NCBI RefSeq assembly: GCF_011022235.1
Contig: NZ_JAAIYP010000039.1
Span: 326,475 to 390,474 of the forward strand
Direction of reading: 5' to 3'
DNA from: Magnetospirillum aberrantis SpK
GTDB lineage: Bacteria; Pseudomonadota; Alphaproteobacteria; Rhodospirillales; Magnetospirillaceae
DNA length: 64,000 nt
Below the pieces are notes generated by a model. That model was not told where the DNA came from. It saw nothing but the letters and a program-made list of their open reading frames with translations, and did no database searches. Position numbers and translations under genes: made by a program. Position 1 is the stretch's first letter, and every line of letters begins with the position of its first letter. This document shows, piece after piece, positions 30,038-38,992 of the stretch.

Positions 30038-31264
30038 GTGTTCCTCGCCCTTTTCTTCGCCCTGCGCGACGCCAAGGTTCCGGTGTCCTTGCGCGAATAC
30101 CTGACGCTTCTGGAGGCGGTGGCCAAGGGCGTGGCCGGGTTTTCCGCCGAGAATTTCTATTATCTGGCCCGCACGACCCTGGTGAAGGACGAACGCCACC
30201 TGGACAAGTTCGACCGGGTGTTCGCCGCCACGTTCGACGGCGTGCTGACGGCCAATCCCGATTCCGGGGCGGAAGAGATGTTGTTGGCGTTGCCCCGCGA
30301 CTGGTTGCGGGCGCTGGCGGAAAAGCTGTTGAGTCCCGAGGAACTAGCGGAGATCGAGACTATGGGCGGCTTCGACCAGTTGATGAAGACCCTGCGCCAG
30401 CGGTTGGCCGAACAGAAAGGCCGACACGAAGGCGGCAACAAATGGATCGGCACCGCCGGCACCTCCCCTTACGGCGCCTATGGCGCCAACCCGGCCGGAG
30501 TGCGGATCGGCCAGGAAAGAAACCGCCACAACCGCGCGGTCAAGGTGTGGGACAAACGCGAATTCCGCAACCTGGACGACGGCCAGGAACTGGGCACCCG
30601 CAATTTCCGGCTGGCGTTGCGTCGGCTGCGCCGCTTCGCCCGCGAGGGCGCGGCCACCGAACTGGACCTGGACGGCACCATCGCCGACACCGCGCGGGCG
30701 GGCGGCATGCTGGACATCCGTTTCCGCCCGGAACGGCACAACCGCATCAAGGTGCTGTTGCTGCTCGACGTCGGCGGCTCCATGGACGAACACGTCGCCA
30801 CCTGCGAGGAACTGTTCTCGGCGGCGCGATCCGAATTCAAACACCTTGAGCATTACTATTTCCACAATTGCCCCTACGGCACGCTGTGGAAGGACAACCG
30901 CCGGCGCCATTCCGCCCGGATTTCCACCCATGAGGTGCTGCGCACCTTTCCCCACGACTGGAAACTGGTGATCGTCGGCGACGCCGCCATGAGTCCATGG
31001 GAAATCATGACCCCCGGCGCGGCTGTCGAGGAATGGAACGAGGAAGCGGGCGCGGTGTGGATGGAGCGGCTGTTGACCGCATGGCCGTCGGCGGTGTGGC
31101 TGAACCCGGCGCCGATCCGCATGTGGGAGTGGACCCAGTCCACCCAAATCCTGCGCCGGCTCATGGGCGAACGCATGTACCCCCTGACCCTGGACGGATT
31201 GGATCAGGCCATGCGCAGCCTTAACCGGGGGACGGCCCTGGTTCCGCCCTTTTCACCCGACTGA
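30038..31264 (+). CDS. VWA-domain protein, CoxE-like partner of MoxR ATPase
   Basis: A 408-residue protein. The N-terminal half is helical (FALRDAKVPVSLREYLTLLE), with a Gly/Asn-rich middle (TSPYGAYGANPAGVRIGQER). The C-terminal von Willebrand A domain has metal site LLLLDVGGSMDEHV; the usual DxSxS reads DVGGS, as in other CoxE-like members. It likely acts with the MoxR ATPase 10 bases upstream. The start is GTG 30038 with AGGA before it; the longer frame from 30005 overlaps the ATPase stop. Confidence 0.92.
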   Translation: MFLALFFALRDAKVPVSLREYLTLLEAVAKGVAGFSAENFYYLARTTLVKDERHLDKFDRVFAATFDGVLTANPDSGAEEMLLALPRDWLRALAEKLLSPEELAEIETMGGFDQLMKTLRQRLAEQKGRHEGGNKWIGTAGTSPYGAYGANPAGVRIGQERNRHNRAVKVWDKREFRNLDDGQELGTRNFRLALRRLRRFAREGAATELDLDGTIADTARAGGMLDIRFRPERHNRIKVLLLLDVGGSMDEHVATCEELFSAARSEFKHLEHYYFHNCPYGTLWKDNRRRHSARISTHEVLRTFPHDWKLVIVGDAAMSPWEIMTPGAAVEEWNEEAGAVWMERLLTAWPSAVWLNPAPIRMWEWTQSTQILRRLMGERMYPLTLDGLDQAMRSLNRGTALVPPFSPD

Positions 31265-31345
31265 AGGCTGCCCCCTGGAAAACGCTTATGGGCCATGACA
31301 ATCCGCAACCTTATAATGTTTCCTGGGATTGGGGGGAGAATGGCC

Positions 31346-33028
31346 ATGACGCTCAGCCGGCTTACCATCGCGCAAAAAGTATTCGTCATCGTCGTCGTGT
31401 TCGCCGCCGCCCTGGTTGCCGTGGGCGGCGGTGCGTGGAAGATGGCTGACAGCCTGGGCAACGACATCGTCAATATCGATTCCGATGGCAAGGCGGTGGT
31501 CTTGGCGGCACGGATGAACACCAACATCCAGGTCATGAACGCCCTGCAATTTCAGTTGCAGGCCGATCCATCGGCGGAAAACCTGGCGACGATCCGCAAG
31601 GGACTGGCTCGCGAACAGGAATTGTTCACCGCCCGCGCCGCCGAGATCGCCCGCCTGTTGGACCGCGAGTTGGACCACGCCGCACTGACCCCGGTGCACG
31701 AGGGTTTCGCCAATTACCGCCAAGCCCTCGACCACCTGTTGACCACGGCGCAAACCGGCGACGCCGCCGCCCTGGCCATCGCGGCCAAGAACAACAGCCA
31801 ACAGGCCGCCGCCTTGCGCGAGGCGGTGCGTGCCTTCTTCAAGCTTTCCGAAAACCATGCCAACCAGGAACTGGAAGCCGCGGAACAGAGCATCCGCCAA
31901 AGCCGGTCGCTGATCGTCGCGGCCACCCTGGCGACGTTGCTGATCGGCTGTGCCATCGCCTTGGCGGTGGTCCGCGTGGGCATTTCCCGACCGCTGGAAC
32001 AATCGGTCCGGGCGTTGGGCGAAATGAGCGACGGGCGGCTCGAGACCGACATCCCCGGCGCCGGACGAAAGGACGAAATCGGCGCGGTCGCCCGCGCCAT
32101 GGTGGTGTTCAGGGAAAAACTGTTGGCCGAGCGGATCTTGGAACAACAGGCCGACGAACGTCGCCAAGCGGATTTGGCTCGGGCCAAGACCATCGCGGCC
32201 TTGACCAGCCAGTTCGACGCCGAAGTGCGTCAGGTTCTCGGCGCCGTCGGCGGCGAGGTGCACGAGTTGGAAGACAATTCCTCGACCATGACCTCTGCCG
32301 CCCGCGATGCCAGCGACCGGGCGCAGACAGCGGCCAGCGCCGCCATCCAGGCCGCGGGCAATGTCCAGACGGTCGCCGCCGCCGCCGAGGAATTGGCCGC
32401 GTCGATCGACGAAATCGGCCGTCAGGTGGCCCATGCCAACACCATTTCGCAACAGGCCAGCGAACGCGCCGCCGACACCACCGATCTGGTCCGCTCGCTG
32501 GCGGAAACCGCCGCGCGCATCGGCACCGTGGTTCAGACCATCACCGACATCGCGTCCCAGACCAACCTGTTGGCCCTGAACGCCACCATCGAAGCGGCCC
32601 GCGCCGGCGAGGCCGGAAAGGGCTTCGCCGTGGTGGCCGGCGAGGTCAAGGCGCTGGCCACCCAAACCGCCCGCGCCACCGACGAAGTTTCCACCCAGGT
32701 CGCCGAGGTCCGCGACCGGGTGTCCAAGGCGGTTACCGCCATCAATCAGATCGTCGCCATCATCTCGGAAATCGGCCAATCCTCGTCGGGCATCGCCAGC
32801 GCGGTCGAGGAACAGGCCGCGGCCACGGCGGAAATCGCCCGCAACGTCGAACAGGCCGCCATCGGCACCGATCAGGTGTCGGCCAACATGACCGGCGTGC
32901 AAAACGCCGCCGAAACAACCGGCACGGCGGCCCAATCGGTCCTGCACATCGCCCATGGCGTGGCCGGGGATGCCCAGACCCTGCGCACCCTGGTCGAAAA
33001 GTTCCTGGCAAACGTCCGCACGGCCTGA
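31346..33028 (+). CDS. Methyl-accepting chemotaxis protein
   Basis: A 560-residue chemoreceptor. Helix 1 (about 8-30) follows a short N-terminus. A roughly 155-residue helical periplasmic sensor comes next, then helix 2 (about 190-212), HAMP ([20 protein letters not shown]), a coiled methylation helix region, and the tip [20 protein letters not shown]. No C-terminal pentapeptide is present. ATG 31346 is favoured by GGAG seven bases before it; ATG 31340 and the frame opening at 31295 are alternatives. It converges with the quinone-oxidoreductase gene, one base apart. Confidence 0.93.
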   Translation: MTLSRLTIAQKVFVIVVVFAAALVAVGGGAWKMADSLGNDIVNIDSDGKAVVLAARMNTNIQVMNALQFQLQADPSAENLATIRKGLAREQELFTARAAEIARLLDRELDHAALTPVHEGFANYRQALDHLLTTAQTGDAAALAIAAKNNSQQAAALREAVRAFFKLSENHANQELEAAEQSIRQSRSLIVAATLATLLIGCAIALAVVRVGISRPLEQSVRALGEMSDGRLETDIPGAGRKDEIGAVARAMVVFREKLLAERILEQQADERRQADLARAKTIAALTSQFDAEVRQVLGAVGGEVHELEDNSSTMTSAARDASDRAQTAASAAIQAAGNVQTVAAAAEELAASIDEIGRQVAHANTISQQASERAADTTDLVRSLAETAARIGTVVQTITDIASQTNLLALNATIEAARAGEAGKGFAVVAGEVKALATQTARATDEVSTQVAEVRDRVSKAVTAINQIVAIISEIGQSSSGIASAVEEQAAATAEIARNVEQAAIGTDQVSANMTGVQNAAETTGTAAQSVLHIAHGVAGDAQTLRTLVEKFLANVRTA

Positions 33029-33029
33029 A

Positions 33030-33998
33030 TCATACCGTCAGCACCACCTTGCCCGTCGCCGCCCGCCCCTTCAACAGGGCCAGGGCGTCGGCGGCCTGGT
33101 CGAGCGGCAGGGTGCGCGACACCAGCGGCTTCAGCTTGCCCTCGGCCCACCATTGCACGCATTCAACCAGGGAGTGCTGGACCAGCGCCGGATTGAGCTT
33201 GCGGTACGCCCCCCACCAATAGCCGATCACCGTGACGTTCTTGACCAGCAAGATGTTGGCGGGGATCTGCGGCACCGTGCCCGAGGCGAAACCGATCACC
33301 AGGATGCGGCCGTCGGGCGCGACCGAGCGCAAGCTGGCGTCGAACACCGCGCCGCCAACCGGATCATAGATCACGTCGGCGCCGCGCCCACCGGTCAAAG
33401 CCTTGACCCGTTCGCGAATGTCCTCGGATTTGTAGTCGATGCCATGATGGGCGCCATGGTCCAGCGCCACCTTGACCTTGTCGGGACCGCCGGCGGTGGC
33501 GATCACCGTGGCCCCCATGGCCACCCCCACTTCCACCGCCGTCAACCCGACGCCGCCGGCCGCGCCGTGCACCACCAGCACCTCGCCGGATTTCAGCCCG
33601 GCCTTGCCCTTGAGCCCCAGATGCGAGGTGCCATAGGCCACGGGGAACCCGGCGGCGGTGACGAAATCCAGCGTCTCGGGCAACATCACGACGTCGGTGT
33701 ATTCGGCCACCGCTTCCTCGGCGAAGGCGCCGCCGGTGACCGCCGCCATCACCCGATCCCCCACCGACAGGCCAAAGACCGCCGCGCCCAGTTCCGTCAC
33801 CGTGCCGGCCAGTTCCATGCCGGGGACCAGCGGGGGCTCGACCTTTTCCTGGTATTTGCCGTTGACGAACAAGGTGTCGGCAAAGTTCACCCCGGCGGCC
33901 GCCACCCGGATTCGCACCTGGGTCGGCCCCAGGGGCGACGGATCGATCTCGCGCAGTTCGAGAGCGGCGCCAAAGGCGGGGCAGACGACGGCACGCAT
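33030..33998 (-). CDS. Zinc-free NADPH:quinone oxidoreductase (MDR family)
   Basis: A 322-residue medium-chain dehydrogenase/reductase. The N-terminal catalytic fold (AAAGVNFADTLFVNGKYQ, PGMELAGTVTELG) precedes a Rossmann domain with VLVVHGAAGGVGLTAVEVGV. There are no zinc ligands. These enzymes reduce quinones or enones with NADPH; the physiological substrate is unknown. ATG 33998 is preferred (GAAGG at 7 bases) over GTG 34007. The gene lies 26 bases downstream, in the opposite sense, of nothing related; the next minus-strand gene ends where it begins only by chance. Confidence 0.92.
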   Translation of the reverse strand: MRAVVCPAFGAALELREIDPSPLGPTQVRIRVAAAGVNFADTLFVNGKYQEKVEPPLVPGMELAGTVTELGAAVFGLSVGDRVMAAVTGGAFAEEAVAEYTDVVMLPETLDFVTAAGFPVAYGTSHLGLKGKAGLKSGEVLVVHGAAGGVGLTAVEVGVAMGATVIATAGGPDKVKVALDHGAHHGIDYKSEDIRERVKALTGGRGADVIYDPVGGAVFDASLRSVAPDGRILVIGFASGTVPQIPANILLVKNVTVIGYWWGAYRKLNPALVQHSLVECVQWWAEGKLKPLVSRTLPLDQAADALALLKGRAATGKVVLTV

Positions 33999-34024
33999 GG
34001 GAAACACCTTCTCAGCGGTGGGAT

Positions 34025-34852
34025 TTACGACGCCTTGGCCAGCGGCGTCCGGCGCTGGGCGGCCCAGGCCCGTTTCAGGGTGGTGAACAGCATGATCTCG
34101 GTCAGCTGGTCACGGTCCATGATCCCCGCCACCTCTTGGTGGGCATAGCGGATCAACTCAGGCGCGACCCGGTCGGATGCCAAAAGATTGGTAAGCAGTT
34201 CCTTGCGCACCAGCGGCGGGTACTTGCACACCTCGCGCAGCAAGGCGACCTTGACCAGGACGGGAATGCGCGCGGCGATGAACAGACGATCGACGCACAG
34301 CGCGTAGATGCCGAAATCCAGCTTGCCGGCAACCGTGCGGGTGAAATCCAGGAACTCGTCCAGGAACAGGCTTTCGCTGATCTTCTTGGCGGTCAACAGC
34401 TTGACCACGTCCAGAAAGGCGCGATAGCGCTGGCGTGCCGGTCCCACCGTGCCGCCCAACTCGGCGGCGATTTCCTTGATCTGGCTTTCGCGGAACCGCG
34501 CGGCGATCAGCGATTCCGCCGATTCGCGCACGCTTTCGTCAAAGGCCGTTTCCTCGATCAGCGCGAACAGACGCTCGTACTTCTCGCGATCCTTGGCGGC
34601 GACCTTGCTGGCCACCATGCCCAGCGGCAGCACCGCCGCCTTGGCCACCTGGGAATCGCGGGCGACGATGGCCGCCATGGAGATCGCCGCCAGATCGGCC
34701 ACCCGGCCGTTCAACAGGTCGTCGGTGATCACCATGCGATCGCCCGGCGCCAACGTCAGATTGGTGTTGAGCGCCCCGCATTCCATGAAATGCGCCGCCA
34801 GATCGGCCGCCGGCGGCGTGATGCGCGAGGAAGGGGCGGTGGACATCATCAT
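34025..34852 (-). CDS. Conserved-looking helical protein of unknown function
   Basis: A 275-residue protein that I do not recognise. It is mostly alpha-helical and soluble, without signal peptide or membrane helix. It has repeated short helical blocks (NGRVADLAAISMAAIVARDS, FDESVRESAESLIAARFRES) that could be HEAT-like. Three consecutive ATG codons at 34852, 34849 and 34846 could start it; GGGG precedes the first. The frame continues to 35128, but the upstream part crosses a short tandem repeat and is not protein-like. It lies upstream of, and on the same strand as, the oxidoreductase gene. Confidence 0.7.
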   Translation of the reverse strand: MMMSTAPSSRITPPAADLAAHFMECGALNTNLTLAPGDRMVITDDLLNGRVADLAAISMAAIVARDSQVAKAAVLPLGMVASKVAAKDREKYERLFALIEETAFDESVRESAESLIAARFRESQIKEIAAELGGTVGPARQRYRAFLDVVKLLTAKKISESLFLDEFLDFTRTVAGKLDFGIYALCVDRLFIAARIPVLVKVALLREVCKYPPLVRKELLTNLLASDRVAPELIRYAHQEVAGIMDRDQLTEIMLFTTLKRAWAAQRRTPLAKAS

Positions 34853-34876
34853 GGCCCCATTTAGCCCGAGACGCGA

Positions 34877-34922
34877 GTCGAGGGCAAGGACAACCACTGT
34901 TGTCGAGGGCAAGGACAACCAC
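34877..34922. repeat. Two-copy direct repeat, period 25
   Basis: GTCGAGGGCAAGGACAACCAC occurs at 34877-34897 and again at 34902-34922, separated by TGTT. It sits in the promoter region between the divergent genes starting at 34852 and 34998. Confidence 0.85.
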
Positions 34923-34997
34923 CATTCCTGGCACCTTGTTCTCAACCGTGTTAAGGTATGGCTTCGGAAGTGTCCTTGGGGTTCGGATTTCAAGACA

Positions 34998-35261
34998 ATG
35001 GCGGACAACCAGACCCGCATCGGATCGTCGCTGCCCACAACGGGTATGGATTTGCTGCGCCAGATTTCCGGCGTCGGTTCCGTCTCTCCGACCACGGGAG
35101 GGGGCGGCGGCGGTGCCGTGGCCGCCACCGGCGGCGGCAGTGGCGGCGGTCAGGCCGGCGCCTTCGGTCCGCGCGGCAGCCGTGTGCTGCCGGCCGATTA
35201 TCCCATGGACCAGTTGGACCGCAGCGCCGCCCGCGGCACCTATCTCGACATCCTGGTCTGA
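34998..35261 (+). CDS. Small Gly-rich protein of unknown function
   Basis: An 87-residue open frame MADNQTRIGSSLPTTGMDLL with a central Gly/Ala run (about 34-51) and a basic, then acidic C-terminus (VLPADYPMDQLDRSAARGTY). Third-position GC is high, as in true genes here, and overlapping frames look less coding-like. No family is recognised and no strong ribosome site is evident. It could be a secretion-substrate-like or structural small protein; this is uncertain. Confidence 0.55.
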   Translation: MADNQTRIGSSLPTTGMDLLRQISGVGSVSPTTGGGGGGAVAATGGGSGGGQAGAFGPRGSRVLPADYPMDQLDRSAARGTYLDILV

Positions 35262-35329
35262 AAACGCCGAATGGCGAATCAGGCGGGTAAAGCCTTGCCC
35301 TGACGGCGCGGGTTGTTCACACTGGCGCC

Positions 35330-35848
35330 ATGAGCCCGCAAGGACCCGTCATCCGCAGCATCCCCGAAGGTGACGACCGCGAACGTCTGGTTTGCGGCGA
35401 TTGCGGCTTCGTCCTTTACGAAAACCCCAAGGTCATCGTCGGCGCCGTCTGCACCTGGGACGGCAAGTACCTGTTGTGCCGGCGCGCCATCGAACCGCGC
35501 CTGGGCTATTGGACCATGCCCGTCGGCTACATGGAACTGAACGAGACCACCGAACAGGGCGCGCTGCGCGAGGTGTGGGAGGAAGCCCAGGCCCGCGCCA
35601 GGATCGACGCCTTGCTGGCCATCTATTCCATTCCCGAAATCAGCCAGGTCCACATGATCTACCGGGCGCCGATGACCGGCCCGGACTTCGCCGCCGGCCC
35701 GGAAAGCCTTGAGGTCGCCCTGTTCGCCTGGGAGGACATTCCCTGGGACGATCTGGCCTATCCCAACGTGCGCTGGTCCTTGGAATACGAACGCGAGATG
35801 CGCGGCAAAAGCGGCTTCGCCCCACGCGGCCGCCCCGACCGGGAATAA
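35330..35848 (+). CDS. Nudix hydrolase with N-terminal half zinc ribbon
   Basis: A 172-residue protein. The Nudix box [20 protein letters not shown] (about 63-82) has the G-x5-E-x7-RE-x2-EE core, so it hydrolyses a nucleoside diphosphate derivative. Before it, [20 protein letters not shown] resembles half of the zinc ribbon seen in NudC-like and ADP-ribose/NADH pyrophosphatases, but the other Cys pair is missing. The substrate is unknown. It is a single gene followed by a secreted-protein gene. Confidence 0.9.
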   Translation: MSPQGPVIRSIPEGDDRERLVCGDCGFVLYENPKVIVGAVCTWDGKYLLCRRAIEPRLGYWTMPVGYMELNETTEQGALREVWEEAQARARIDALLAIYSIPEISQVHMIYRAPMTGPDFAAGPESLEVALFAWEDIPWDDLAYPNVRWSLEYEREMRGKSGFAPRGRPDRE

Positions 35849-35942
35849 CACCCGGTTGCCATCCGTTGTTGACAAGCCGGACGCCACGGGCGTTTAACCC
35901 AACCGTTCCCTTTCATCGTCGAAACCACTGGAAGCCATCGCC

Positions 35943-36449
35943 ATGGAACTTCGCCGCATTGCCTTGACCGCCGCATTGCTGACTTCGTTCGGCCCCGTCA
36001 CCGTTTGGGCCGCCGACGCCAAAAAGCTGGCAAGTGTCGGCAATTGGGAGGCCTATGCCTATTCCGAGGGGGGCGACAAGGTTTGCTATGCGGCGGCACG
36101 CGCCGACTCGCCGCGCGACAAGGGCCGCGCCGGCACCGCCGTCGCCGTCACCCACCGCCCGAAAAGCCCGGGCGAGATCAGCCTGATCGCCTCTTACGGC
36201 TTCAAAAAGGATTCCGAGGCCGAAATCCAGATCGGCGGCATGAAGCACACCTTCTTTACCCGTGGCGGATCGGCCTGGGCCAAGGACACCAAGGCGGACG
36301 CCGCCATCATCGCCGCCATGGTCAAGGGCCGCGACCTGGTGGTGAAGGCACAGCCGTCCAAGGGCGCGGCCATCACCGACACCATCTCGCTCAAGGGCTT
36401 CGGCGAAGCCCTGGCCGCCATCGACAAGGCTTGCGGCGTCAAGCGTTGA
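35943..36449 (+). CDS. IalB-like exported protein
   Basis: A 168-residue protein with a signal peptide (about 1-23, cleavage after VWAA). The mature part has KLASVGNWEAYAYSEGGDKV, HTFFTRGGSAWAKDTKADAA and TDTISLKGFGEALAAIDKAC, matching the invasion-associated-locus-B (IalB) family of small periplasmic proteins common in alphaproteobacteria. Two cysteines (about 48 and 164) could form a disulfide. Function is not established; in free-living species it is not a virulence marker. A large inverted repeat lies just beyond its stop. Confidence 0.82.
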   Translation: MELRRIALTAALLTSFGPVTVWAADAKKLASVGNWEAYAYSEGGDKVCYAAARADSPRDKGRAGTAVAVTHRPKSPGEISLIASYGFKKDSEAEIQIGGMKHTFFTRGGSAWAKDTKADAAIIAAMVKGRDLVVKAQPSKGAAITDTISLKGFGEALAAIDKACGVKR

Positions 36450-36473
36450 GGCAAGGCACCTGGGCCGATTTAC

Positions 36474-36509
36474 CAGACAGAAGGTTCATGTCCATGAACC
36501 CTCTGTCTG
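36474..36509 (+). terminator. Near-perfect 17-bp inverted repeat after IalB-like gene
   Basis: CAGACAGAAGGTTCATG and CATGAACCCTCTGTCTG pair at 16 of 17 positions around a TC loop, 25 bases past the stop at 36449. There is no T run, so it may be a 3'-end hairpin, a factor-dependent terminator or a repeat element. Confidence 0.5.
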
Positions 36510-36519
36510 GATCGGACCA

Positions 36520-36559
36520 CTAGACCATCGCGCGTCAAATATGGCGCACGATGGTCTAG
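36520..36559. repeat. Second inverted repeat (CTAGACCATCG arms)
   Basis: Arms CTAGACCATCG (36520-36530) and CGATGGTCTAG (36549-36559) are separated by an 18-base spacer whose ends (CGCG / GCGCA) partly pair as well. It follows the hairpin at 36474-36509 by 10 bases in the 209-base intergenic region between convergent genes. It could be a palindromic repeat element. Confidence 0.6.
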
Positions 36560-36658
36560 CTTTATGTTTAGCCCTCGCCGGGCGCGGGCATCCGCCCGCT
36601 TGGCCGCGGCCGCAATGGCCGCTGATCGTGGCGTGCGTCAGGTTTGACGCTCGCCGCT

Positions 36659-37090
36659 CTAGCGGGCGACGGCGAAATCGCGCAGCACCGCTTTTTCCAT
36701 CTCGGACTGGGTCAGACGATAGTTGACCGCGTCGCCGATGGAAACGATGCCCAGGATATCCTCGCCGTCCACCACCGGCAGGTGGCGGATGCGACGCTTG
36801 GTCATGATCTCGAGAATCGATTTGACCGCGTCGGCGGGCGAACAGGTCACCACCGGGCTGGACATGATGTTGCGGACCGGCATGTCCAGCAGACCTTTGC
36901 CGTACTGGGTGATGCCGGTGACGATGTCGCGTTCGGAAATGACGCCCTGAAGGCGCCCCTTGGCGTCGCACACCATGGCGACACCCACCTTTTTCGCCGC
37001 CATCAGGGCGGCGGCATCCGTTACCGAATGCTCGGGACGAATGGTGAAAACGTTGCTGCCTTTGGTCTTGAGAATAGCCTCGACGGACAT
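36659..37090 (-). CDS. CBS-domain pair protein
   Basis: A 143-residue protein consisting of two CBS domains: SVTDAAALMAAKKVGVAMVC with GRLQGVISERDIVTGITQYG, then VVTCSPADAVKSILEIMTKR with RIRHLPVVDGEDILGIVSIG. A CBS pair binds adenine nucleotides and usually regulates a partner. It stands alone here, without an enzyme or transporter domain. The start is ATG 37090 with GGGGGA before it. It is transcribed in the same direction as the heat-shock gene upstream, but a terminator separates them. Confidence 0.92.
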   Translation of the reverse strand: MSVEAILKTKGSNVFTIRPEHSVTDAAALMAAKKVGVAMVCDAKGRLQGVISERDIVTGITQYGKGLLDMPVRNIMSSPVVTCSPADAVKSILEIMTKRRIRHLPVVDGEDILGIVSIGDAVNYRLTQSEMEKAVLRDFAVAR

Positions 37091-37182
37091 TGAATCCCCC
37101 GTTGTTTGCTGTTGCGGCCCCCTTGTTGGCGAAGGCCTTGGCAAGAGGATGGGGATTAGTCCGACGGATTGCAACGAGCCAT

Positions 37183-37222
37183 AAGAAAGCCCCCTCCCCC
37201 ACCCGAAGGTGGAGAAGGGGGC
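37183..37222 (-). terminator. Intrinsic terminator of small heat-shock gene
   Basis: On the minus strand a 15-position stem (two mismatches) with a TTCG tetraloop ends in GGGGGCTTTCTT. It lies 91 bases after the hsp20 stop. Confidence 0.75.
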
Positions 37223-37312
37223 GCCGGAACGGCAGCGGTCGCAAGAGGGGGGGAGCAAACCGCCCGCCGCCCGGCTGATCGGGGACACCCAGGAAGACAC
37301 GGGGAGGGGTCT

Positions 37313-37819
37313 TCAGTGGGTGGTGACCTCGATCTTTCGCGCGGCCTTGTCGGCCGGCCGCCTGGGCAGGGTGACCGTCAGCACGCCCTTGGCGAAATCC
37401 GCGCGGATGGCGTCGCAATCGACGTCGTCGGGCAGGCGCAGGCTGCGCGCGAACGCCCCCTCGACCCGCTCGGACAGATGCAGGGCGGCATCGGCCCGTT
37501 CGACCTTCTTTTCACCGGAAATGGTCAGCATGTCGCCTTGCACCCCGACCGACACGTCGGCCAGATCCATGCCGGGCAGTTCGACGCTGACGTCGTAGCG
37601 TTCGGCGCTTTCGGCCACGTTCATGCGCGGGGCGATGTCGCCGGCCAAACGCGGCCAAGCGCCAAGGCCAAACGCCGTCCGTGCGAAGGCGGCGGGAAAG
37701 AAAGCGTCGAACAGCCGGTCGACCTCGTCACGCAAGGTCAACGGGCGCGTCGCCATGTCCGGCGGCGCCGACGACAGGGTCGCGTCCTTGTCTGTGCGAA
37801 TGGTGGTCTTGTCGGCCAT
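37313..37819 (-). CDS. Small heat-shock protein (Hsp20/alpha-crystallin)
   Basis: A 168-residue chaperone. A variable N-terminus with LRDEVDRLFDAFFPAAFART is followed by the alpha-crystallin domain at about 65-160: RMNVAESAERYDVSVELPGM, LTISGEKKVERAD, FARSLRLPDDVDCDAIRADF and GVLTVTLPRRPADK. There is no I-x-I tail; the protein ends RKIEVTTH, which may serve. It holds unfolded proteins for refolding. GGAGGG precedes the ATG, and an extended -10 promoter lies 47-62 bases upstream. Confidence 0.94.
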   Translation of the reverse strand: MADKTTIRTDKDATLSSAPPDMATRPLTLRDEVDRLFDAFFPAAFARTAFGLGAWPRLAGDIAPRMNVAESAERYDVSVELPGMDLADVSVGVQGDMLTISGEKKVERADAALHLSERVEGAFARSLRLPDDVDCDAIRADFAKGVLTVTLPRRPADKAARKIEVTTH

Positions 37820-37872
37820 GGCTTCCCTCCTTGCGTCCGGTTGCCGCTGGTCCGTATTCCAGCCCTGAGGGA

Positions 37873-37881
37873 ATTATAGCA
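37873..37881 (-). promoter_or_regulatory. Extended -10 promoter of hsp20 gene
   Basis: The minus strand has TGCTATAAT, a perfect -10 hexamer with the TGn extension, predicting a start near 37866 and a 47-base leader. No heat-shock sigma-32 motif or ROSE-type thermometer is obvious. Confidence 0.6.
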
Positions 37882-37926
37882 CAACCGCCGGCCGAAAGGG
37901 GCGCCGAGATCGGATCGGAAATGAAT

Positions 37927-38697
37927 TCATCCGGGGCCGAAGCTTTGCACCAGCGAACCGACCACCATGTACCAGCCGTCCACCAGCACGAAGAAAATCA
38001 GCTTGAACGGCAACGCGATCTGGGTGGGCGGGATCATCATCATGCCCATGCTCATCAGCACCGAGGCGACCACCATGTCGATGATGATGAACGGCAGGAA
38101 GATCAGGAAGCCGATCTCGAAGGCGCGGCGCAGTTCCGAGATCATGAAGGCCGGCACCATGACCTTGAGCGGCACCTGCTCCAGCTTCTCCACCTGCTTG
38201 CTGTGCGACAGGTCCATGAACAACTGCACGTCCTGGGGACGCGCGTGCCGGCTCATGAAGGCATGGAGCGGCTGGACGGTGCGGTCGAACGCCTCCATCT
38301 CCTCGAGGCTGCCGTCCATGTAGGGCTCGACACCTTGTTTCCACGATTGTTCCAAGGTGGGCGCCATGATGAACATGGTCAGGAACATCGCCAGCGACAC
38401 CATCACCATGTTGGGCGGGCTTTGCATGGTGCCCAACCCCTGGCGCAGGAAGGACAGCACCACGACGATACGGGTGAAGCTGGTGACCATCACCAGGATC
38501 GACGGCGCCACCGACAAGATGGTGGTCAGGGCGATCAACTGGATGATGCGCAAGGTGGTGCTGTTGGGGTTGCCCGAACCGCCGCCGGCACCGAAATCGA
38601 AGGTCACCTGTTGCGCGGCCGCGGGCCAGGCCCACACCAGCGCCGCGGTTCCGGCCACCAGCGCCAGCGCCAGCACTCCCAGCCATTTCCGCCTCAT
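37927..38697 (-). CDS. fliP: Flagellar export gate protein FliP
   Basis: A 256-residue protein with signal peptide-like helix (about 7-28) and four membrane helices, as usual for FliP. Key segments: QLIALTTILSVAPSILVMVT, RIVVVLSFLRQGLGTMQSPP, SELRRAFEIGFLIFLPFIII and ASVLMSMGMMMIPPTQIALP. With FliQ and FliR it forms the gate of the flagellar type III export apparatus. The ATG overlaps the fliO stop by 4 bases. fliQ and fliR are in the divergent operon at 41010-42048. Confidence 0.97.
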   Translation of the reverse strand: MRRKWLGVLALALVAGTAALVWAWPAAAQQVTFDFGAGGGSGNPNSTTLRIIQLIALTTILSVAPSILVMVTSFTRIVVVLSFLRQGLGTMQSPPNMVMVSLAMFLTMFIMAPTLEQSWKQGVEPYMDGSLEEMEAFDRTVQPLHAFMSRHARPQDVQLFMDLSHSKQVEKLEQVPLKVMVPAFMISELRRAFEIGFLIFLPFIIIDMVVASVLMSMGMMMIPPTQIALPFKLIFFVLVDGWYMVVGSLVQSFGPG

Positions 38698-38987
38698 CGC
38701 GCGCTCTCCTTCTCGGCTTCGGACGGCGACACGACGCCGGCTTCCACCACGACGTCGTTGCCGCCACCGATCAGCAACAGATGTTCGACCCCGTCGCGCC
38801 GCACCAGCACCAGCCGGCGTCGGCTGTCCAGGTTGGCCGTCTCGACCACCGCCAGGCGGCGACGCGGATTGGGCCGCGCGACCATGCCGCCGATCTGGAA
38901 CCGGCGCAAGGCCCACAAGGTCGCCAGCATCAGCCCGACCACCACGGCCAGGGCCAGGACCACACGCAGATAGGATGTCCATTCCAC
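38694..38987 (-). CDS. fliO: Flagellar biosynthesis protein FliO
   Basis: A 97-residue protein with one N-terminal membrane helix (about 7-28) and a basic cytoplasmic part with RLAVVETANLDSRRRLVLVR and HLLLIGGG, the FliO signature. FliO helps FliP assemble into the export gate. It overlaps fliP by 4 bases and follows the small protein at 38993 by 5 bases, so it is in one operon with both. Confidence 0.9.
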   Translation of the reverse strand: MEWTSYLRVVLALAVVVGLMLATLWALRRFQIGGMVARPNPRRRLAVVETANLDSRRRLVLVRRDGVEHLLLIGGGNDVVVEAGVVSPSEAEKESAR

Positions 38988-38992
38988 GGCGC

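Noticed and set aside
29185..31264. MoxR-VWA pair considered as a defence (McrBC-like or ternary conflict) module
   Set aside because: No nuclease, protease or effector gene is adjacent. The VWA protein is CoxE-like, which fits a metallochaperone-type role better.
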